Below are positions 31,321-39,448 of a DNA stretch of 43,831 nucleotides, in pieces. The notes below the pieces were generated by a model. The model was not told where the DNA came from and did no database searches. It saw only the letters and a list, made by a program, of their open reading frames with translations. The position numbers and the translations under genes are program-made. The DNA comes from DATCTV01 sp964400685 (GTDB lineage Bacteria > Desulfobacterota > Desulfomonilia > UBA1062). The stretch's first letter is position 1; each line of letters begins with the position of its first letter. The stretch is from assembly GCA_964400685.1 (NCBI GenBank), contig CAYNVT010000024.1, forward strand, positions 1-43,831, given 5' to 3'.

Positions 31321-32837
31321 GTGAATACTTTCTTGAAATGAGGGGAATCTCCAAGGATTTTCCAGGTGTAAAGGCGCTGGACAATGTAAACCTTCATGTA
31401 AAAAAGGGTGAAGTTCATGCCCTTTGCGGTGAAAACGGCGCAGGCAAGTCAACACTGATGAAAGTGCTTGGCGGGTTTTATCCGGCAGGAGAATATTCAG
31501 GCAGTATTATGCTTGATGGCTCTGAACTGAAGCTCTCAAACATAAAACAGGGAGAGAAGGCGGGAATTGCATTCATTTATCAGGAACTGGCGCTGTTTAA
31601 TGAACTCACGGTTGCCGAGAATATATTCATGGGCCATGAAAACGCTAAGCTCGGCGTGCTTGATGAACCCGCCATGCTTTCCCTTGCAAACAAAAAGCTT
31701 ACCGAGCTTGGTCTTGACATCTCGCCATATTCAAAGGTCGGCAGTCTGGGAACCGGCAGGCAGCAAATGGTCGAAATTGCCAAGGCGCTGTCCAGAGATG
31801 CACGGATCATAATAATGGATGAACCCACTGCGTCGTTGTCCGATAACGAGACCGCTCTTCTTCTCTTAATAATCGGGAGGCTTAAGGATAACGGAACAAC
31901 AATCATTTATATCTCACACAAACTTGATGAGGTCTTTTCGGTGGCTGACACGATAACCGTTTTAAGGGACGGAAGCACGGTTCTTACTCAGCCCTCATCA
32001 AGCCTGTCAAAAGCAGAAGTAATAAAAGCCATGGTCGGAAGGGACATGGCGGAATTGTATCCGGCAGGCGGAGGCGTTTGCGGAGAAACTGTAATGAAAG
32101 TTGATTCCTTTAATGTCTGGGAAGATGCTTCAAAGACAAAAAAGATTGTTGATGATGCGTCCTTTTTCGTTCGCCGTGGCGAGGTCCTGGGATTCGCCGG
32201 TCTTATAGGTGCAGGTCGTACTGAACTCATGTCGGCCGTTTTCGGGAATCCCCCGGGGCCTTGCACCGGCAATGTTGAAATATTTGGTGAGAGCTTCAAA
32301 GCAAAAAATCCACAGAATGCGCTCAGGGCGGGAATAGCAATGGTTCCCGAAGACAGGAAGCGCTCCGGCATAGTTGGTATAATGTCGGTGCTTGAGAATA
32401 TGACTCTGGCCCATCTTGATAAGTTTGCAAACATGGCGGGTATAATAGATGAGCCCAGGGAATTGAATGATGCCCGGTCGATGTCGGAAAGGTTAAAGGT
32501 CAAGGCTTCAAACCTGGATACCCCGATTAACAATCTCAGTGGAGGAAATCAGCAGAAAGTGATAATCGCGCGCTGCCTGATGGGGGGTATCAGGGTGCTT
32601 ATCCTTGATGAGCCTACGCGCGGGATCGACGTGGGTGCAAGATATCAAATATATACGCTTATCAGAGAGCTTACGGCCCAGGGCATAGCTGTCGTGATGG
32701 TGTCTTCAGACCTTCCTGAGGTCATAGGGCTTTCTGACAGGATTATAGTGATGCATGAGGGAAAGATAAAAGGGGAGTTTTTAAACAAGGGCGTTACACA
32801 GGAAATGATTATGAGCTGCGCCCTTGAAGGGGAGTGA
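31317..32837 (+). CDS. xylG: Xylose ABC transporter ATP-binding protein, two nucleotide-binding domains
   Basis: A 506-residue ATPase with the double ABC arrangement of monosaccharide importers (XylG, RbsA, MglA). The first domain has Walker A GENGAGKS, signature LGTGRQQMVEIAKAL and Walker B IIIMDEPTASL. The second has a degenerate Walker A region around AGLIGAGRTEL, the signature LSGGNQQKVIIAR and LILDEPTRGIDVG. Only the first domain therefore has a complete set of hydrolysis motifs, which is usual for this type. The start overlaps the end of xylF by four bases, and xylH begins 3 bases after its stop. Confidence 0.94.
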   Translation: MSEYFLEMRGISKDFPGVKALDNVNLHVKKGEVHALCGENGAGKSTLMKVLGGFYPAGEYSGSIMLDGSELKLSNIKQGEKAGIAFIYQELALFNELTVAENIFMGHENAKLGVLDEPAMLSLANKKLTELGLDISPYSKVGSLGTGRQQMVEIAKALSRDARIIIMDEPTASLSDNETALLLLIIGRLKDNGTTIIYISHKLDEVFSVADTITVLRDGSTVLTQPSSSLSKAEVIKAMVGRDMAELYPAGGGVCGETVMKVDSFNVWEDASKTKKIVDDASFFVRRGEVLGFAGLIGAGRTELMSAVFGNPPGPCTGNVEIFGESFKAKNPQNALRAGIAMVPEDRKRSGIVGIMSVLENMTLAHLDKFANMAGIIDEPRELNDARSMSERLKVKASNLDTPINNLSGGNQQKVIIARCLMGGIRVLILDEPTRGIDVGARYQIYTLIRELTAQGIAVVMVSSDLPEVIGLSDRIIVMHEGKIKGEFLNKGVTQEMIMSCALEGE

Positions 32838-32840
32838 TGC

Positions 32841-33983
32841 ATGGAAAATGGCACGATTACTCTATATTTAAGGAAGAATATCAGGACATATGCAATGATC
32901 ATCGCACTTGTAGCGATCTGGGCTATCTTCACTTTTGCAACCGGCGGTGAGTTCCTGACATCCAGAAACATGTCGAACCTTTTCAGACAGATGTCAATTA
33001 CGGGAGTACTGGCAGCAGGTATGGTAATGGTTATAATAGCCGGACAGATAGACCTGTCGGTCGGCTCATTGCTGGGCCTGCTCGGAGGGATAGCGGCAGT
33101 GCTGGATGTCTGGGCGCATCTGGGAGGACTCGCTTCTATTTTTGCAGCAATTGGGGCAGGCCTTTTCTTTGGAACGCTTAACGGCTGGCTGGTGGCATAT
33201 CAAAAAATTCCTCCGTTCATAGCGACACTGGGCGGGTACCTTGCATATCGCGGGATACTGATCGGAATTACCGGCGGAACAACAATATCATCGCTGGACC
33301 CCATATATGCGACGATCGGCGATTCATACCTGCCGGTTTGGTTCGGGATACTGTTTGCAATGGTGATAGTAGCCGTAATAGCTTTCGGTATGCTGTCCAA
33401 CCTGAGGCTCAAGCAGGAATACGGCATAAAAACCCAGTCCGATTTTATGACATGGCTCAAGGTGGCAGGCATTGCTGCAATAGTGACTGTGTTTGTGCTT
33501 GTCATGAACGCTTATAACGGAATCCCGGTCCCTGTCTTCATAATGCTGATTCTCTCAGGTATAGTGGCGTTCATCCTTGGCAGGACGGTTTTCGGCAGGC
33601 GCATATATGCTATTGGCGGTAATATCGAGGCGGCAAGATTAAGTGGTATCAACACGCGATTTCTAATGATGATGCTGTTCACTATAAACGGGCTTATGGC
33701 CGCTGTTGCAGGGATATTACTTACGGCAAGGCTGGATGCGGCATCTGTTGCAGCCGGTCAGAATGCCGAACTGGATGCCATAGCGGCATGCGTTATAGGA
33801 GGTGCAAGCCTGATGGGCGGAGTCGGCAGCGTGGGTGGTGCTCTTGTAGGGGCCCTTGTCATGGCAAGTCTGGACAACGGTATGAGCATGCTTAATACGC
33901 AGACTTTCTGGCAGTATATTGTTAAAGGTAGTATACTCGTTGCGGCAGTCTGGATTGACATAGCTTCCAAGCAGAAGAAGTAA
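32841..33983 (+). CDS. xylH: Xylose ABC transporter permease
   Basis: A 380-residue membrane protein with about ten hydrophobic segments. The conserved segments of the sugar permease family are present: GMVMVIIAGQIDLSVGSLLGL near residue 60-85, IPPFIATLGG, the cytoplasmic loop VFGRRIYAIGGNIEAARLSGI that docks on the ATPase, and VIGGASLMGGVGSVGGALVGAL. It is about the length of E. coli XylH. Order and spacing with xylF and xylG leave little doubt that they form one transporter. Confidence 0.94.
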   Translation: MENGTITLYLRKNIRTYAMIIALVAIWAIFTFATGGEFLTSRNMSNLFRQMSITGVLAAGMVMVIIAGQIDLSVGSLLGLLGGIAAVLDVWAHLGGLASIFAAIGAGLFFGTLNGWLVAYQKIPPFIATLGGYLAYRGILIGITGGTTISSLDPIYATIGDSYLPVWFGILFAMVIVAVIAFGMLSNLRLKQEYGIKTQSDFMTWLKVAGIAAIVTVFVLVMNAYNGIPVPVFIMLILSGIVAFILGRTVFGRRIYAIGGNIEAARLSGINTRFLMMMLFTINGLMAAVAGILLTARLDAASVAAGQNAELDAIAACVIGGASLMGGVGSVGGALVGALVMASLDNGMSMLNTQTFWQYIVKGSILVAAVWIDIASKQKK

Positions 33984-34008
33984 AAATTAATTCGATATTG
34001 GAGGAAAC

Positions 34009-35604
34009 ATGGTAAAAAGGGGATATCTTCCGTTTATTGTCTTAATCATGGTTTTTGCCGCATGCGCCCATAAACCCTCAATCAAGGTGAACTCACAACC
34101 GGGTATAAGCCAGGTAATAATTAATGCGGAAACAGAATCCGGCACGGTATCCGGATACAGGATGGAAAGCGGGATCAATGCTTTTCTGGGAATTCCCTAT
34201 GCGAAACCGCCGGTGGGTGGGCTTCGATTCGCCCCTCCCGAGGAAATCGGGAAATGGGAGGGAATCAGATCTGCAAATGAATTCGGATCAAGCTGCCCTC
34301 AGATTATTGACGAGTATGAACCGGCATCCCTGTATAAACAAAGTGAAGACTGCCTGAGCCTGAATATATGGACGCCCGGGGCGGATGACAGAAAAAGACC
34401 TGTCATAATCTATATACACGGGGGCGGCTTCGTTAACGGCGGCACAGCTGATCCGCTGTATAACGGTTCATACATATCAAAACGCGGCGATATCGTTTTC
34501 GCCAGCGTCAATTACCGTGTCAATGCATTAGGCTATCTTTATCTCGAAGATTTCGGGGCCCGGTATAAAGGCTCGTCGAACCTGGCCATTCAGGACCAGC
34601 TCATGGGCATCAGGTGGATAAAGAACAACATTGCAAAGTTCGGCGGTGATCCCGATAACATAACCATCATGGGCGAATCGGCAGGTAGTGCGAGCGTTAT
34701 GATACTCATGGGGCTACCCCAGGCGAAGGGGCTGTTCACCAAAGCCATAGCCGAAAGCGGCGGCTGCAATCTTATAAGGACCAGGGAGCAGGCTTCACGC
34801 TATACAAAGCAGTTTCTGAAAGCGGCCGGCGTAATAGACATAGAGTCTCTAAAAAAACTTTCAGCAGAAGACATTGTTAAGGCAGTCAACAAACAGCTCG
34901 ATGAGGCCGGATTCGAGGCTGACCTTGTTTTTGCGCCTGTAGTGGACGGGGACATTATCCCTGTTGATCCATTGAAGGCGATTGATAACGGCTCGGCCAA
35001 AGAGATTGCCTTTTTGAACGGCACCAATCTCGATGAATACCGCTACTGGATAAACTACTCAGGGCTTTTAAGGTTCATTCCAATGGGTGTAATGCTCGAT
35101 GCCGTTCCGGATGTGAAGGCCAGGCTCCACGGCAAGGATAAGGAGCTTATAGAATTCTACAAGAAGAAGAACCCGAACTCGGGCATGAGTGATGACATGT
35201 TCGAATTTGCCACGGATATGATGTTCCTGATTCCACATATTCAGGCAACAGAAGCGCAGTCGAAATATGCGAACGTATGGATGTACCGCTTTGACTGGAA
35301 ATCGCAGGCCAAGGATTATTTCGGCGCATGCCATGCGATCGAACTGCCATTTGTATTGAAGACCTTCGATTCACCGACGCGCTGGCAGATCGTGGGCCCG
35401 AATCCTCCAATGGACCTTTCCGATACGATGATGGATGCATGGGTGGCGTTTGCCAGAAACGGCAATCCGAATCATGCGGGCATGCAGAACTGGCCGCAGT
35501 ATGAGACCGGACAACGGGCCACCATGATATTCAATACTAAATCCGAAATTGTTAACGATCCGGAAAAGGATGTGAGGCTCATCTATAAGGGCATCACGTA
35601 TTAG
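34009..35604 (+). CDS. Type B carboxylesterase, lipoprotein
   Basis: A 531-residue alpha/beta-hydrolase of the carboxylesterase type B family. The signal peptide ends in VFAAC (lipobox, Cys19), so the enzyme is probably lipid-anchored. The family start FLGIPYAKPPVGGLRF is clear, the oxyanion hole is in IYIHGGGFVNGG, the nucleophile is Ser224 in GESAGSASV, and the catalytic His is probably His442 in GACHAIELPFV. The gene follows xylH by 25 bases with a GGAGG site, so it probably belongs to the same transcript. An ester-cleaving role on acetylated or feruloylated sugars before uptake would suit the neighbours, but the family is broad. Confidence 0.88.
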   Translation: MVKRGYLPFIVLIMVFAACAHKPSIKVNSQPGISQVIINAETESGTVSGYRMESGINAFLGIPYAKPPVGGLRFAPPEEIGKWEGIRSANEFGSSCPQIIDEYEPASLYKQSEDCLSLNIWTPGADDRKRPVIIYIHGGGFVNGGTADPLYNGSYISKRGDIVFASVNYRVNALGYLYLEDFGARYKGSSNLAIQDQLMGIRWIKNNIAKFGGDPDNITIMGESAGSASVMILMGLPQAKGLFTKAIAESGGCNLIRTREQASRYTKQFLKAAGVIDIESLKKLSAEDIVKAVNKQLDEAGFEADLVFAPVVDGDIIPVDPLKAIDNGSAKEIAFLNGTNLDEYRYWINYSGLLRFIPMGVMLDAVPDVKARLHGKDKELIEFYKKKNPNSGMSDDMFEFATDMMFLIPHIQATEAQSKYANVWMYRFDWKSQAKDYFGACHAIELPFVLKTFDSPTRWQIVGPNPPMDLSDTMMDAWVAFARNGNPNHAGMQNWPQYETGQRATMIFNTKSEIVNDPEKDVRLIYKGITY

Positions 35605-35640
35605 CGCTCGGGTTTGTTGAATTTGCCGGCACAGGAGTGC

Positions 35641-35669
35641 TTGAATAAAGGGTGCTTAACATGTATGTT
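35641..35669 (+). promoter_or_regulatory. Possible promoter of the GPH symporter gene
   Basis: TTGAAT (35641-35646) and TATGTT (35664-35669) are exactly 17 bases apart, 30 bases before the start codon. The -10 hexamer is the same as that proposed for the acyl-CoA cluster. Confidence 0.4.
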
Positions 35670-35698
35670 TATAAAAATCCTCATAGGGAGTGTGCCTG

Positions 35699-37081
35699 AT
35701 GGATGGAAAGAAGCTCTCAATCGGTGTTAAAGCCGGATACGGAGTATGCGATTTCGGAGGTAACCTGTTTTTTACCGCCACTGCTTTTGTTCTTATGAAC
35801 TACATCACCGATACAATGGGGCTTGCAGCCGGACTTGCCGGTACGGCTCTCTTTATCGGAAGGGTGTGGGATGCCTTCTATGATCCTATCCTCGGATATT
35901 TTTCGGACAAGACGAAAACACGAATGGGCAGGCGCAGACCTTATATGCTTGCAGGAGCTATTCCACTCTTTATCGCTATGGTTGTCATGTTCACGAACCC
36001 ATCGCTCTTCAAGCATGGCATGAGCCAGACTGCCCTGTTCGTATTCACAACCATTGTTTACATACTCCTCTGCACCGCCTATTCGACCGTAAATATTCCC
36101 TATTCTTCGCTTTCTCCTGAGCTTACGGACGACTATCATGAAAGGACATCACTGAACGGATTCAGATTCGGATTTGCAGCCATCGGCACGCTTGTCGGGG
36201 CCGGAGCCGCCTGGCCTATAGTAGGCCTTATGAAAGACAAAAACATGGGCTTCGTTCTACTGGGAATAGTCTACGGCGGCATAATGCTGGTTACAGCCCT
36301 GATAACAATAGTCACTGTTAAAGAACCCGAAGATCTGAAGCCTGTAAAGTCAAGGGGATTTATCGAGACATACATACAGGTTTTCAAAAACGGGCCTTAT
36401 CTGCTGGTTCTTGCAACATACGTCCTTCATATTATTGCCATAACAATAGTGAGCGGTGTGGCGGTCTATTATTTTGATTATGTTCTGGCAGCAAGACAGG
36501 CTATAGATTCCAAGGCGCAGACGACCCTGGCCATGCTCATACTCATAGGCACTGCATTCGTATTTATTCCGATCAGTGTATTCCTGAGTAAAAGAGTCGG
36601 GAAAAAGATTGTCTACAGTTTAGGTTTCATAATCATAGCGGCTGTGCTGATGGTGCTTTTCGCCTTCGGCCACAGGATGCCGGTGAGCTTTACGCTGGGT
36701 ATGATGTGCGTGATGGGTACGGGGTTCGGATTTACTTATGCGCTTCCGTATGCAATAGTCGCTGATGCCATCGAGTATGACTATATGCGTACCGGTGAAC
36801 GAAGGGAAGGGGCCTTCTTCGGCATATGGACATGGGGTCTCAAGCTGGGGCAGGCCCTTGCAGCGCTTTCGATGGGCTGGATACTGCAGTCGATGGGATA
36901 TATTAAAGAAGCCCTTCCTCAATCGCCTTCAGCCGAACTCGGTATCAGACTGCTGCTCGGGCCTATACCTGCGGCGGTGTTCCTTCTGGCGGCGATTGTT
37001 CTTTATTTCTACCCGATAACCGAAAAGCGCTACGAAGAAATTCAAAAGCAGATCAGGATAATGGAAGGGAAGAAAGAATAG
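35699..37081 (+). CDS. GPH-family (MelB-like) sugar:cation symporter
   Basis: A 460-residue membrane transporter with about twelve hydrophobic segments from the glycoside-pentoside-hexuronide family. The conserved first segments are visible (GYGVCDFGGNLFF, then AGTALFIGRVWDAFYDPILGYFSDKTKTRMGRRRPYML), which carry the cation-site Asp residues of MelB-like proteins, and later YSSLSPELTDDYHERTSLNGFR. It takes up a glycoside, pentose or uronic acid with Na+ or H+. The ATG at 35699 is about ten bases after AGGGAG; a GTG three codons earlier is adjacent to that site and less likely. It is on the same strand as the xyl genes and esterase. Confidence 0.9.
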   Translation: MDGKKLSIGVKAGYGVCDFGGNLFFTATAFVLMNYITDTMGLAAGLAGTALFIGRVWDAFYDPILGYFSDKTKTRMGRRRPYMLAGAIPLFIAMVVMFTNPSLFKHGMSQTALFVFTTIVYILLCTAYSTVNIPYSSLSPELTDDYHERTSLNGFRFGFAAIGTLVGAGAAWPIVGLMKDKNMGFVLLGIVYGGIMLVTALITIVTVKEPEDLKPVKSRGFIETYIQVFKNGPYLLVLATYVLHIIAITIVSGVAVYYFDYVLAARQAIDSKAQTTLAMLILIGTAFVFIPISVFLSKRVGKKIVYSLGFIIIAAVLMVLFAFGHRMPVSFTLGMMCVMGTGFGFTYALPYAIVADAIEYDYMRTGERREGAFFGIWTWGLKLGQALAALSMGWILQSMGYIKEALPQSPSAELGIRLLLGPIPAAVFLLAAIVLYFYPITEKRYEEIQKQIRIMEGKKE

Positions 37082-37086
37082 CAAGA

Positions 37087-37196
37087 AGGAGACAGGAGAC
37101 AGTAAACAGAAGATAGTGGAGTAATAAAAGTATTGAACCAGAAGTGTATTTTAAAAGGTTTTATTCTGACTCCTGTCTCCTGACTATTATCTTCTG
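37087..37196. repeat. Two interleaved inverted repeats in the spacer after the symporter gene
   Basis: AGGAGACAGGAG at 37087-37098 is the exact inverse of CTCCTGTCTCCT at 37170-37181. A second pair, CAGAAGATAGT (37107-37117) and ACTATTATCTTCTG (37183-37196), matches except for a three-base insertion. The pairs are interleaved, not nested, so they cannot form one simple hairpin. The rest of the 183-base spacer shows no gene. Confidence 0.6.
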
Positions 37197-37264
37197 ATTT
37201 ATTCAAGTGATCGTAAGCATATTCCGATTGAGTAGATAAAATAATTTAAACTGACGAGGAATAT

Positions 37265-38638
37265 ATGAATCTTAAACCGCTGTTTGAACCAAAAACTATG
37301 GCAGTAATTGGCGTATCGCTTCATAATGATTTGAATCCGGCAAATGTTATTTATTACAAGAATCTTTTCCGGTATCCTGCCGAGGTATATGCGGTCAATC
37401 CCAAGGCGGGAGTTCTGAAAGGCATGCAGTCATATTCCTCGGTTGCCGATATATCTGATGATATCGACATGGCCGTAATTGCTGTTCAGGCCGAGCGCGT
37501 TCCGGCCAGCGTCGAAGAGTGTATAAAGGCAGGTGTTAAAAGCGCCGTAATAATCTCAGGGGGGTTTTCCGAAGTAGGAAGGAATGACCTTCAGGATAGA
37601 ATTACCGCTATTGCCAGAGAAGCCGACTTTCCCATAATCGGCCCCAACTGCATCGGCCTCTATGTACCGGAAAAAGTCGATACATTTTTTGAACCCCAGG
37701 AAAGAATCAATACGCCACTTAAAGGCAACATCGCACTGGTGAGCCAGAGCGGCGGTATGCTGCTCGACATGATGATAAGGTTCACTTCCGAAGGCGCAGG
37801 CATGTCTACCTGCGTAAGCATAGGCAACAAGGCTGTCATCAAGGAGAAGGATCTGATTAATTATCTTGCGTCTGATGAAAAGACCAAGGTCATCTCATTT
37901 TATATAGAAGGATTCAACGAAGGGGAGGGACATGAGTTTATCGAAACTGCAAAGAACTGCGGCAAGCCCGTAGTCGTGCTAAAATCAGGCAAAACCCCCC
38001 AGGGCAGCAAAGCGATAACAAGCCATACCGCATCGCTTGCAGGCGATTATAAGGTGTTTTCCTCCATTATGAACCAGTACGGCATCGTCGAAGCTGCCGG
38101 GCTGCTCGACCTCGTCTATTTCAGCCAGTGCCTGAGCTGCTATCAGGAACATATTCAGGGCAGGCTAGGAATACTCACGATAAGCGGTGGTCATGGGACG
38201 CTTGCAACAGACCTGGCGCTCAGTTACGGACTGGATATTCCGGCGCTGGACGATTCCCAGCAGGAGGCGATTCGCGCCGTCCTTTCACCGAGCATAAAGA
38301 ACATAGCCTCGTGCCACAATCCCGTTGACCTTACAGGAAGCGCTGTTGACGGTGATTTTGTTGAAGCGGCCAAGGCGCTGTCTGTCATGGATAATATTGA
38401 CTGCGTTGTAGCACTTCTGCTGCCTTATGCGCCTGCGCTCAGCATGGATCTGGGCGCACTCCTCAGTACGGTCAAGAGGCGCTATAACAAGCCTATAATC
38501 GCTTACGTGCCGAGGCTGGAAAAATACAGGATACTGATTGACGGCTTCGAGCTCAACAACATCCCTGTTGCCCACAGCATAGAAGGCTGTATGAAGATGG
38601 CCCAGGGTCTGCTTAAATACAGGGGAACCAAAAGCTGA
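37265..38638 (+). CDS. ADP-forming acyl-CoA synthetase, alpha-type subunit alone
   Basis: A 457-residue protein with the CoA-binding Rossmann domain (about 1-130; MAVIGVS near the start) and the two succinyl-CoA-ligase-like domains. Motifs are IGPNCIGLY, ALVSQSGGML, and the phosphorylated-His segment SHTASLAG with His254, then NPVDLTGSA. This is the alpha half of NDP-forming acetyl/acyl-CoA synthetases, which convert acyl-CoA, ADP and phosphate to the acid, CoA and ATP. The ATP-grasp beta half, either fused (total near 700 residues) or in a neighbouring gene, is absent from the window. It may pair with a beta subunit elsewhere. The ATG follows GAGGA. Confidence 0.88.
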   Translation: MNLKPLFEPKTMAVIGVSLHNDLNPANVIYYKNLFRYPAEVYAVNPKAGVLKGMQSYSSVADISDDIDMAVIAVQAERVPASVEECIKAGVKSAVIISGGFSEVGRNDLQDRITAIAREADFPIIGPNCIGLYVPEKVDTFFEPQERINTPLKGNIALVSQSGGMLLDMMIRFTSEGAGMSTCVSIGNKAVIKEKDLINYLASDEKTKVISFYIEGFNEGEGHEFIETAKNCGKPVVVLKSGKTPQGSKAITSHTASLAGDYKVFSSIMNQYGIVEAAGLLDLVYFSQCLSCYQEHIQGRLGILTISGGHGTLATDLALSYGLDIPALDDSQQEAIRAVLSPSIKNIASCHNPVDLTGSAVDGDFVEAAKALSVMDNIDCVVALLLPYAPALSMDLGALLSTVKRRYNKPIIAYVPRLEKYRILIDGFELNNIPVAHSIEGCMKMAQGLLKYRGTKS

Positions 38639-38660
38639 GCAAACATAGAGTGGGTCGTCG

Positions 38661-39323
38661 ATGAGGAGAAAAATTGAAGCAGTGATATTCGACATGGACG
38701 GCACGCTCCTTGACACGCTCAGGGATATAGCCGATTCCATGAATATGGCGCTGAAAAGCATCAGCCTGCCCGAGCGCGATTTCGAATACATGAGATTCAG
38801 CGTGGGATATGGTGTGGAAGAGCTTGCCAGACGTGCAATGCCTTATGGAAGCAGCCCTGAGGATATCATGAGGTGTGTCGGCAGGTTCCGCGACATTTAT
38901 AATGAGCACTACAGGGATTCGAGCAGGCCGTATGACGGAATACCCGAGATGCTCGACGAACTTTCAAGATTGAATATCCCGTTTGCGATACTCTCAAACA
39001 AACCTGAGGACTTTACGATAAGAATGACGGATGAGCTTCTCGGAAGATGGAAATTTGCCGAAGTGCGTGGCGTCAGGCAGGACAAACCAAAGAAACCCGA
39101 TCCGGCGGTTGCCATCGAGATTGCACAAAGATGGTGCATCCCTCCTGAAAAGATAGCCTTTGTCGGGGATTCCGCGGTCGACATGCAGACCGCCAATGCA
39201 GCAGGCATGTTCGCAGTAGGCGTGCTCTGGGGCTTCCGTCCGCAAAATGAAATAGAAGAAGCCGGGTCAATGGCCCTTATCAGCCATCCGCTTGAACTGC
39301 TTGAATTATTAAAAATCGAGTGA
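38661..39323 (+). CDS. HAD-superfamily hydrolase, phosphoglycolate phosphatase-like
   Basis: A 220-residue HAD phosphatase with all four motifs: FDMDGTLLDT (Asp11 nucleophile, Asp13 acid/base), ILSNKPE, the Lys in QDKPKKPDPA and FVGDSAVDMQTA. A helical cap sits between motifs I and II, as in Gph. It probably dephosphorylates a small metabolite, 2-phosphoglycolate being the usual guess. The gene starts 22 bases after the synthetase alpha gene and has no strong ribosome binding site, so it may depend on translation of its neighbour. Confidence 0.88.
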   Translation: MRRKIEAVIFDMDGTLLDTLRDIADSMNMALKSISLPERDFEYMRFSVGYGVEELARRAMPYGSSPEDIMRCVGRFRDIYNEHYRDSSRPYDGIPEMLDELSRLNIPFAILSNKPEDFTIRMTDELLGRWKFAEVRGVRQDKPKKPDPAVAIEIAQRWCIPPEKIAFVGDSAVDMQTANAAGMFAVGVLWGFRPQNEIEEAGSMALISHPLELLELLKIE

Positions 39324-39324
39324 C

Positions 39325-39390
39325 GGATGAGAAAAGATATTCAACTCACTCCTCACTCTTCACTCCTTACTTATTACTTCTCACTTCTCT
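39325..39390. repeat. Pyrimidine-rich CACT-type low-complexity stretch
   Basis: Between the HAD and acyl-CoA synthetase genes, about 45 bases consist of degenerate CTCACTCCT / CTTCACTCC units. A purine-rich counterpart (GAGTGACGGATGAGA, 39319-39333) partly pairs with it. It resembles in style the element at 37087-37196. Confidence 0.4.
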
Positions 39391-39391
39391 A

Positions 39392-39420
39392 TTGAACAAT
39401 CCGGCGCTTTTGCCTTATAA
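39392..39420 (+). promoter_or_regulatory. Possible promoter of the propionyl/acetyl-CoA synthetase gene
   Basis: TTGAAC (39392-39397) and TTATAA (39415-39420) are 17 bases apart, 28 bases before the start codon; GAGGAGG follows as ribosome binding site. Confidence 0.45.
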
Positions 39421-39448
39421 GCATACAATTCTTTTTTGAGGAGGCCTG

